The notes below the pieces were generated by a model. It saw nothing but the letters and a program-made list of their open reading frames with translations, was not told the origin of the DNA and ran no database searches. A DNA stretch of 64,000 bases, taken from assembly GCF_022179125.1 (NCBI RefSeq), contig NZ_BPQG01000001.1, forward strand, positions 1 through 64,000, read 5' to 3'. Shown here one piece after another: positions 56,951 to 64,000 of this stretch. Each line of letters starts with the position of its first letter. Position 1 is the first letter of the stretch. The translations under genes and the position numbers were made by a program. This stretch comes from Methylobacterium cerastii. Lineage in GTDB: Bacteria; Pseudomonadota; Alphaproteobacteria; Rhizobiales; Beijerinckiaceae.

Positions 56951-58756
56951 ATGTCCCAAAGCCCGCTGAACCGCTTCTCCGTCGCGCCGCTGGCGACGAT
57001 GACGCGCCGCCTGGCCGACGTGGCGTCGGGCCGGGCCGAGCCCGATCTGGTGATCGCAGGCGCGCGGGTACTCTCGACCTATTCCGACCGCATCCTGCCC
57101 GAGCGCGAGATCTGGGTCGCGGGCGGCCGCATCGCGGCGGTGAAGCCCGCCGGCAGCCATCGCGGCGGCGCAGCGCGGTTCGATGCGGGCGGCGGCCTGA
57201 TCGCGTCGGGCCTCGTCGACCCGCACCTGCACATCGAGAGCAGCATGGTCACCGCCTGCGCCTACGCGGAGGCCGCGTTGCTCAACGGCACGACGACGAT
57301 CGTCTGCGACAGCCACGAGATCGGCAACGTGCTTGATGCCGACGGCGTCGCCTGGATGCTGGAGGATGCCCGCGAGGCCCCGCTCAACATCTACCTCACG
57401 GTGCCGAGCACGGTGCCGGCGACGCGGCCGGAGCTGGAGACCGCGGGCGGCGACCTCACCGCCGAGAAGATCGCCGCCCTGTTCGACGCTTGGCCCGAGG
57501 CCGTGGGCTTGGGCGAGAAGATGGACTTCGTCGCGGTGGCGGAGGGCGACCCGCGCGCGCACGCGATCATCGCGGCCTCGCTGTCGCGCGGGCGCCCGGT
57601 CTCGGGCCACATCTACGGCCGGGACTTCGTCGCGGCCTACGCCGCGTCCGGCGTCACCGACACCCACGAGGCGATCGACCGCGACATCGCCGACGACCTG
57701 CTCGACGCCGGCGTCTGGATTTTCCTGCGCGGCGGGCCGCCCACCACCCCGTGGCACTCGCTGCCGAAGGCGATCGGTACGGTCATCGACTACGGTGCCG
57801 CAGGCAAGCGGGTCTGCTGCTGCACCGACGACCGCGACGCGGAAGACCTCCTCGCCTACGGGCTCGACTGGGTGGTGCGGGAGGCGGTGCGGATGGGCAT
57901 CCCGAAGCCCGCGGCCTGGTCGATGGGCTCGCTGCACCCCGCGACCCGCTACGGCCTCGACGGCGAGATCGGAGGCCTCGGCGGCGGCCGCCGGGCCGAC
58001 CTCGTTCTGCTGGACGACGACCTCGTGCCGCAATCGACCTGGTACGGCGGCGAGCTGGTGGTCGAGAACCGCACGGTCACACCCCGCCTCGACGCGGCCC
58101 TGTCGCGTCCCTACCGCTACCCGGCCCGGGCCTACGCCACCGTCCATCTGCCCACCGTCCTGCCGGACCTGGTCCCGGCACTGCCTTCGGCGCCCTGCAC
58201 CGTCAACGCGATCCGCACGACCCTGCCGGGCATCGAGCTCATGCACGAGCGCGTGGCCCTGAACCCCGCTGGGGACTGGGCGGCGACGCTCGCGGGACAC
58301 GACCTGTGCCACGTCGCCGTGGTGGAGCGGCACGGACTCGGCGGCCACGCGGCGCACGGGCTGCTGCGGGCCTTCGGGCTGAAGCGGGGCGCGGTGGCGA
58401 GCAGCGTCGGCCACGATTCGCACAACCTGATCGTCGCCGGGCTGAACGAGGCCGACATGCGCGTCGCGGTCGAGGCCGTCGCGGCGCATCAGGGCGGGGT
58501 CTGCGTCGTCGAGGACGGCGCGGTCGTCGCGATGGTGCCGCTGCCGGTGGCCGGCCTTCTCTCGGACAAGCGCGTCGGCGCCGTCGCCGAGGGGGTCCGC
58601 GCCCTCAAGGTCGCCTGGGAGCGGGCCGGCTGCACCATCCCCTATATGGGCTTCAACCTGATTCCGCTCTCGGTGATCCCTCAGATCCGCATCACCGACA
58701 AGGGCTTGGTGCTGGTGCCGGAGATGCGTCAGGTGCCGCTGTTCGAGCCGGCCTGA
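56951..58756 (+). CDS. ade: Adenine deaminase
   Basis: A 601-residue AdeC-type amidohydrolase converting adenine to hypoxanthine and ammonia. The metal motif [10 protein letters not shown] gives His92 and His94. [17 protein letters not shown] and C-C-T-D-D-R follow, and the C-terminal G-H-D-S-H-N-L and M-G-F-N-L-I-P-L complete the family pattern. ATG 56951 is chosen; an upstream codon at 56837 runs into the hydA start. It shares a 113-base divergent region with hydA. Hypoxanthine could be a substrate of the nearby Mo enzyme. Confidence 0.92.
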   Translation: MSQSPLNRFSVAPLATMTRRLADVASGRAEPDLVIAGARVLSTYSDRILPEREIWVAGGRIAAVKPAGSHRGGAARFDAGGGLIASGLVDPHLHIESSMVTACAYAEAALLNGTTTIVCDSHEIGNVLDADGVAWMLEDAREAPLNIYLTVPSTVPATRPELETAGGDLTAEKIAALFDAWPEAVGLGEKMDFVAVAEGDPRAHAIIAASLSRGRPVSGHIYGRDFVAAYAASGVTDTHEAIDRDIADDLLDAGVWIFLRGGPPTTPWHSLPKAIGTVIDYGAAGKRVCCCTDDRDAEDLLAYGLDWVVREAVRMGIPKPAAWSMGSLHPATRYGLDGEIGGLGGGRRADLVLLDDDLVPQSTWYGGELVVENRTVTPRLDAALSRPYRYPARAYATVHLPTVLPDLVPALPSAPCTVNAIRTTLPGIELMHERVALNPAGDWAATLAGHDLCHVAVVERHGLGGHAAHGLLRAFGLKRGAVASSVGHDSHNLIVAGLNEADMRVAVEAVAAHQGGVCVVEDGAVVAMVPLPVAGLLSDKRVGAVAEGVRALKVAWERAGCTIPYMGFNLIPLSVIPQIRITDKGLVLVPEMRQVPLFEPA

Positions 58757-58789
58757 GTGGGCGTCGAGCCCACGCCCTTCGCCGGCACG

Positions 58790-58980
58790 CCGTTTTCCCG
58801 GACGCCTGGAGCGTCAGCGGAAGGCGATCCGGGAACCAGCAGAAGGAAGGGCCGCGCCAGCGGCTCGATACGAACGGCGCAAGGCTGACGAACGGCGCAA
58901 GGGTTTCCGACGCTTCGCGACCCTTGTCCGCTGGGTCCCGGATCGGGTTCCGCTGACGCTTCACCCGTCCGGGAAAACGG
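58790..58980. repeat. Long inverted repeat (family LIR), copy B, between convergent genes
   Basis: A 191-bp element whose ends, ccgttttcccgg and ccgggaaaacgg, are perfect inverted copies. The similarity continues inward about 50 bases (agcgtcagcggaa, gatccggga). It lies between the ade stop (58756) and the rutD stop (58990), the same convergent setting as copy A. The centre differs from copy A and contains a direct repeat, acgaacggcgcaagg, at 58870-58884 and 58888-58902. Confidence 0.87.
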
Positions 58981-58989
58981 GTGCGGCCG

Positions 58990-59790
58990 TCATCGAAGAT
59001 CGGACATCGCGGTGACCCGCACTCGACCCAGGAAATCGAGCAGCGTCCGGTTGAACGCTTCGGCGCGCGTGACGCTGTGGGCGTGGCCGCCCTCCGGCAC
59101 GAGGTCGAGGCGGGCGTTGGCGAGGCCGGCGGCGAGGCGTTCGGAGGCGGTGTAGGGCACCAGCACGTCGTCGCGGGCCGCCATCACCAGGGTCTCGTGC
59201 GGGATCGCGCCGAGCCGGCCTTCGAGCGTGAAGCGCTCCAGCGCGGCGATCCGCGCGAGCACCGTCTCGGGGCCGGGGAAATGCGCCAGCGCATGCGCCT
59301 CGTCCGACGCGACCCGCGTGGCGTTCTCGGAGAGCCACGGGGCCGGATAGAGGAAGATCGCCTGCGCCCGGACGAAGGCCTCCGGGCCGGCCTGGTTCAG
59401 GAGCGCCTTGCGGGCGGAAAAGCACCGCAGCGTCGCGGAATCGATCGCGTCCCAGCCGTTGACGACGACGACGCGCCCGACGCGGGTGGGGTGGGCCAGC
59501 GCCAGTTGCAGGGCGATCAGCCCGCCGAGCGCGTGCCCGACCACGTCCGCGGTCTCGGTTCCGGTGGCGTCGAGGACGGCCAGCGCGTCCTCGGCCATCG
59601 CCGCGATGTCGTGGCCGGGCTCGAGCGCGCCCTTCGAGCGGCCGGTGCCGCGGTGGTCGTAGGTCAGGACCCGGAAGTGCGGGACCAAAGCGGGCATCTG
59701 CGGCGCGAAGTAGCCCGCCATCCCGCCGAGCCCCGGGGAGAGCAGGACGGTGCGCGCGCCGTCGCCCGCGACGTCGTGGTGGACCGGCAT
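58990..59790 (-). CDS. rutD: Rut pathway alpha/beta-hydrolase-fold protein RutD
   Basis: A 266-residue alpha/beta hydrolase placed fourth in rutABCD. RutD speeds hydrolysis of 3-aminoacrylate to malonic semialdehyde in uracil breakdown. The nucleophile-elbow position reads G-H-A-L-G with Ala87 in place of Ser, as I recall for E. coli RutD, so this is a family trait and not damage. Y-D-H-R-G-T-G-R-S and G-G-H-A are present. The ATG at 59790 overlaps the rutC stop by one base. Confidence 0.88.
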   Translation of the reverse strand: MPVHHDVAGDGARTVLLSPGLGGMAGYFAPQMPALVPHFRVLTYDHRGTGRSKGALEPGHDIAAMAEDALAVLDATGTETADVVGHALGGLIALQLALAHPTRVGRVVVVNGWDAIDSATLRCFSARKALLNQAGPEAFVRAQAIFLYPAPWLSENATRVASDEAHALAHFPGPETVLARIAALERFTLEGRLGAIPHETLVMAARDDVLVPYTASERLAAGLANARLDLVPEGGHAHSVTRAEAFNRTLLDFLGRVRVTAMSDLR

Positions 59791-60209
59791 CAGACCGAGG
59801 TGTCGACGGCGAGCGCGCCGACCGGGTGGCCGACATGCGCCACCGAGGCGATCTCCACCAGGGCGTCCGGCTTCACCAGCCCGCACTGGATGCAGTAGCG
59901 CGCCGGCTTCTCGCCGGGGAAGTACTCGGCGTAGACCGCGTTGATCGCGGCGTAGTCGGCCCAGTCTTTGAGGAAGACGTGGTTGAAGGTCACGTCGTCC
60001 ATGGTGCCGCCGGCGGCCGTCACGACGCCCTTGATCGTCTCCAGCACGTGACGCGTCTGGGCGGCGGCGTCGCCGACGTGGACGACGTTGGCGTCGGCGT
60101 CGAGCGGCAGGGTGCCGGAGACGTAGAGCACGCCGTCCGCGAGCGTACCGGGGACGTAGGGCGCCAGCGGCTTGCCGGTGCCGGGCGGGATCACGACGGT
60201 CTTGGGCAT
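59790..60209 (-). CDS. rutC: 3-aminoacrylate deaminase RutC (RidA family)
   Basis: A 139-residue YjgF/RidA-family protein. In the Rut pathway it handles 3-aminoacrylate released after ring opening. Typical segments are Y-V-S-G-T-L-P-L-D, a mid-protein [10 protein letters not shown] and [19 protein letters not shown], with the substrate-binding Arg in the last. It begins 24 bases after rutB and overlaps rutD, so it is translated from one polycistronic message. Confidence 0.93.
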   Translation of the reverse strand: MPKTVVIPPGTGKPLAPYVPGTLADGVLYVSGTLPLDADANVVHVGDAAAQTRHVLETIKGVVTAAGGTMDDVTFNHVFLKDWADYAAINAVYAEYFPGEKPARYCIQCGLVKPDALVEIASVAHVGHPVGALAVDTSV

Positions 60210-60233
60210 TTCTTTGGGACTCTGTGTTCGGGT

Positions 60234-60970
60234 CTATTCGGCGGCAATGGCGTCCCTGGCCGACAGGGCGGTCTCGAAGGCGGCCACGTCCGAGACCCAG
60301 CCGAAGAAGGTCTCGATGTTGAGGAGCGCGCCCTCCTGCAGGCTCGGCGGGCCGGCCTGGTGGGTGGCGTCGGCGAGCACGATGCCGAAATATTCGAGGA
60401 AGAACCCGTCGCGCAGGGTCGATTCCACGCAGACGTTGGTGGCGATGCCGGTGAAGACCAGCGTGCGGATGCCCCGCGCCCGCAGGGTGCTGTCGAGCGC
60501 GGTGTTGTAGAAGCCGCTGTAACGGGGCTTGCCCATGACGATGTCGCCGGGCTGCGGCTCGAGCGCGTCGACCAGATCGTAATCCCAGGTGCCGCGGGTG
60601 AGCAGCCGGCTGTTCAGCCCCGGCTGCCGCCGCATCGTCTTCAGCGCGTTCGACTTGTGCCAGTTCGGCGAGCCCGGCCCCCCGGCCTCGACGTAGTCCG
60701 CGTCCCATCCGTTCTGGAACCACAGCACGACGATGCCGGCCGCCCGCGCGGCGGCGACCGCGGCGGCGATGCGGCCGATCACCGGACCGGTCTGCGAGAC
60801 GTCGAAGCCGGCCAGATCCAGGTAGCCGCCCTTGGTCGCGTAGGCGTTCTGCATGTCCACGACGATGAGCGCGGTCGCCTCGGGCGCGAAGGCGATCGGC
60901 TCGGGGCGCGCCGGCAGCGTCACGCCGCCGAAGCGGCCGGCCGGGTCGCGATATCCGGCGGGCGCCTCCA

Positions 60971-60971
<1 letters not shown>
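60234..60971 (-). CDS. rutB: Ureidoacrylate amidohydrolase RutB
   Basis: A 245-residue isochorismatase-like cysteine hydrolase that cleaves (Z)-3-ureidoacrylate to 3-aminoacrylate, carbon dioxide and ammonia. The triad is visible: Asp39 (V-V-D-M-Q-N), Lys148 (M-G-K-P-R-Y-S-G-F) and Cys181 (T-N-V-C-V-E-S-T). Its ATG at 60971 overlaps the rutA stop by one base, so the longer frame running into rutA is rejected. Confidence 0.94.
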
Positions 60972-62089
<1,118 letters not shown>

Positions 62090-62161
62090 CGGCCACCTCT
62101 CCGAACGCGAGCCGCGCCGCCCGCGGCGGGCCGGAAGACGGGAACGGTAGCGGCTCGAATC

Positions 62162-62185
62162 GGCCCGTCAAACCGCCGACGGGCC
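62162..62185. promoter_or_regulatory. Palindrome in the rutA / thioesterase divergent region
   Basis: A perfect 8-bp inverted repeat, ggcccgtc / gacgggcc, with an eight-base spacer, 73 bases upstream of rutA and 145 bases upstream of the thioesterase gene. Its place in a divergent promoter region fits an operator. It does not match the RutR box of E. coli (ttgacca/tggtcaa). A weaker repeat, cggtct / agaccg, lies at 62276-62297, nearer the thioesterase gene. Confidence 0.4.
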
Positions 62186-62329
62186 TCTGCACAAAATCTC
62201 CGCGGGTTGCCCAGGCGATGCGCGCGATCCGCCCAGCCGGGAAGCGAAATCGCAGCGGATCGGGCCGGCGAAACGCGGTCTTCGATCTGGTAGACCGGGC
62301 TCCGGATCTCTTCCGCGAGGGACGACGCG

Positions 62330-62806
62330 ATGCGCGAGACGCTTGCCCCGAACGCCAGCCCGCCGCGCGAGGCCGCCGGCTCCCGCGCCGCCTACCCGCG
62401 CCACGTGCCGATCACCACGCGCTGGGCCGACAACGACGTCTACGGGCACGTCAACAACGTGGTCTACTACGCCTTCTTCGACACGGCGGTGAACGGCCTG
62501 CTGGTCGAGGCCGGCGCCCTCGACATCGCACGATCCCCGGTGATCGGCCTCGTGGTCGAGACCGGCTGCCGCTACCACGCGCCGCTCGCCTTCCCCGATC
62601 GCGTGACCGCAGGGGTGCGCGTGGCGCGGATCGGAAGGTCGAGCGTGCGCTACGAGATCGGCCTGTTCCGCGGCGACGCGGATGCGGCGTCGGCGGAAGG
62701 CTTCTTCGTCCACGTCTACGTCGACCGCGCCACCCGCCGCCCGGTGCCGCTGCCGGAGCCGTTGCGCAGCGTCCTCGAAGGCTGGACGCGGCCCGCTTCG
62801 CCGTGA
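62330..62806 (+). CDS. Acyl-CoA thioesterase (4-hydroxybenzoyl-CoA thioesterase / YbgC type)
   Basis: A 158-residue hotdog-fold thioesterase. The active-site pattern [18 protein letters not shown] (about 30-47) contains the conserved Asp and the His-x-Asn pair. It hydrolyses an acyl-CoA in the cytoplasm; the acyl group is unknown. The gene lies 98 bases before argS and is divergent from rutA. Frames in the other direction over this span have no domain. Confidence 0.9.
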   Translation: MRETLAPNASPPREAAGSRAAYPRHVPITTRWADNDVYGHVNNVVYYAFFDTAVNGLLVEAGALDIARSPVIGLVVETGCRYHAPLAFPDRVTAGVRVARIGRSSVRYEIGLFRGDADAASAEGFFVHVYVDRATRRPVPLPEPLRSVLEGWTRPASP

Positions 62807-62904
62807 CACCTCCGCCGTGACACCTCCGCCCCCCCTTGCTATGGCGCGGGGATGAGGCGCCGCCGGCCCGTCCGGCCGTCGGCGCGAGCGGGTTGACCAC
62901 GATC

Positions 62905-64000
62905 ATGAACATCTTCGCCCTGTTCGAGGCGCGCGTGCGTGAGGCCGTCGAGGCGCTGGTCCGCGGCGGGACGCTTCCCGAGGGCCTCGACCTTGCCCGG
63001 GTCGTGGTCGAGCCGCCGCGCGACGCGAGCCACGGCGACCTCGCGACGAACGCCGCCCTGGTGCTCGCCAAGGAGGCCAAGACCAACCCGAAGGCGCTCG
63101 GCGAGGCGCTGGCCGCCGAGCTGCGCCAGGACCCGCGCGTGGTCGAGGCCGCGGTCGCCGGCCCCGGCTTCATTAACCTGCGGCTGGCGCCGGCCGTCTT
63201 CCACGACGTGCTGCGCGGCGTGCTGGCCGATCCCGCCGGCTACGGGCGCGGGCACATGGCCGGCGGGCCGGTCAACATCGAGTACGTCTCGGCCAACCCC
63301 ACCGGCCCGATGCATGTCGGGCACGGGCGCGGGGCGGTGTTCGGCGACGCGCTGGCGAACCTCCTGGTCGCCGCCGGCCGGCAGGTGACGCGCGAGTACT
63401 ACATCAACGACGCGGGCGCGCAGGTCGACGTGCTTGCCCGCTCCGCCTACCTGCGCTACCGCGAGGCGCTGGGCGAAACGGTCGGCGCGATCCCCGAGGG
63501 TCTCTATCCCGGCGACTACCTCGTGCCGGTCGGGCAGGCGCTGGCCGAGACCCACGGCCGCGCGCTGCTCGAAAAGCCGGACTCCGAATGGCTGCCGGTG
63601 GTGCGCGAGACCGCCATCGCCGAGATGATGGAGATGATCCGCGGGGACCTCGCCGCGATCGGCATCCACCACGACGTGTTCTTCTCCGAGCGCACCCTGC
63701 AGGGGGAGGGCGGCGGCGCCGTCGCAACGCTGCTCGCGGAGCTGCGCGAGAAGGGGCTCGTCTACGAGGGCCGCCTGCCGCCGCCCAAGGGCCAGGTGCC
63801 GGAGGATTGGGAGGACCGCGAGCAGACCCTGTTCCGCACGAGGGACTTCGGCGACGACACCGACCGGCCGCTGCTGAAGTCGGACGGCTCCTACACCTAC
63901 TTCGCCTCCGACATCGCCTACCACCAGGCCAAGTACCTCGCCGGCGCCACCGAGCTGATCGACGTGCTCGGCGCCGACCACGGCGGCTACGTCAAGCGCA
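62905..64000 (+). CDS. argS: Arginyl-tRNA synthetase, N-terminal part (runs off window)
   Basis: The first 365 codons of a class I synthetase that charges tRNA-Arg. The N-terminal Add-1 domain (1-110) is followed by the H-V-G-H form of the HIGH motif at 137-140 in [20 protein letters not shown] and [12 protein letters not shown] are present as expected. The gene continues past the right edge with no stop. The ATG at 62905 is the start matching the family N-terminus. Confidence 0.95.
   Translation, partial: MNIFALFEARVREAVEALVRGGTLPEGLDLARVVVEPPRDASHGDLATNAALVLAKEAKTNPKALGEALAAELRQDPRVVEAAVAGPGFINLRLAPAVFHDVLRGVLADPAGYGRGHMAGGPVNIEYVSANPTGPMHVGHGRGAVFGDALANLLVAAGRQVTREYYINDAGAQVDVLARSAYLRYREALGETVGAIPEGLYPGDYLVPVGQALAETHGRALLEKPDSEWLPVVRETAIAEMMEMIRGDLAAIGIHHDVFFSERTLQGEGGGAVATLLAELREKGLVYEGRLPPPKGQVPEDWEDREQTLFRTRDFGDDTDRPLLKSDGSYTYFASDIAYHQAKYLAGATELIDVLGADHGGYVKR

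Noticed and set aside
58870-58902. Short CRISPR-like array in the 58.8-59.0 kb gap
   Set aside because: Only two direct copies with a 3-base spacer, inside a long inverted repeat; no further units and no cas genes.
59045-59790. RutD as a damaged enzyme because Ser is missing at the nucleophile elbow
   Set aside because: As I recall, E. coli RutD also has Ala there (G-H-A-L-G), so the change is normal for the family.

Overview
The window is about 70% G+C, almost fully coded, and reads as a chromosomal segment of an alphaproteobacterium of the order Hyphomicrobiales. Methylobacterium or a close relative fits best. Pointers are the pcm-like / tolC / popZ (DUF2497) / valS block, a DUF3126 gene beside cysE, two bacterial transglutaminase-like cysteine peptidases (BTLCP), the folE / hisI / NifU-like / yidD neighbourhood, and frequent GTG/TTG starts with 1-4 base overlaps. 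The genus is inferred from gene content, not proven. I see no tRNA, rRNA, CRISPR array, prophage or transposase.

Layout. 1-13.5 kb is mixed housekeeping: a partial polysaccharide-export lipoprotein, a membrane alpha/beta hydrolase, gntK with a HAD phosphatase, a lytic transglycosylase with a Pro/Arg-rich repeat tail, a BoxR/BzdR-type regulator, cysE, DUF3126, two BTLCP peptidases, PilZ and PAS-like proteins, a candidate structured RNA with a strong terminator, a rhomboid protease and a CBS protein. 13.5-18.6 kb holds phoD, a patatin, hisI and folE on the minus strand, divergent from a NifU-like scaffold protein and yidD. 18.7-25.8 kb is a plus-strand operon of a MoxR ATPase, a DUF58 protein and two large membrane proteins of BatA/vWA and DUF4159 type. 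25.9-37 kb has an epoxide-hydrolase-like enzyme, an incomplete yej peptide ABC operon (two binding proteins and yejB, with no yejE or yejF), NIPSNAP, AraC, MFS and GNAT genes, and a PQQ-type sugar dehydrogenase with a dihaem cytochrome c. 37.3-45.7 kb is the pcm-tolC-popZ-valS block followed by a DegP-type protease.

45.8-62.1 kb is a catabolic region. A LysR gene precedes a plus-strand run: a DUF1445 (D-glutamate-cyclase-like) protein, an MFS symporter, pxpA, pxpB and pxpC (ATP-dependent 5-oxoprolinase), then the FAD and fused FeS/Mo subunits of a molybdenum hydroxylase. Next come a dihydropyrimidinase, an adenine deaminase and rutDCBA for pyrimidine-ring opening. Together they suggest scavenging of nitrogen from lactams, purines and pyrimidines. 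The window ends with a thioesterase and the start of argS.

The main non-genic signals are two families of palindromic repeats. One is a ~91 bp three-hairpin element, found once between genes of the MoxR operon and once inside the Mo-hydroxylase coding sequence with the frame kept open. The other is a 160-190 bp long inverted repeat, found twice, each time between convergent gene ends.
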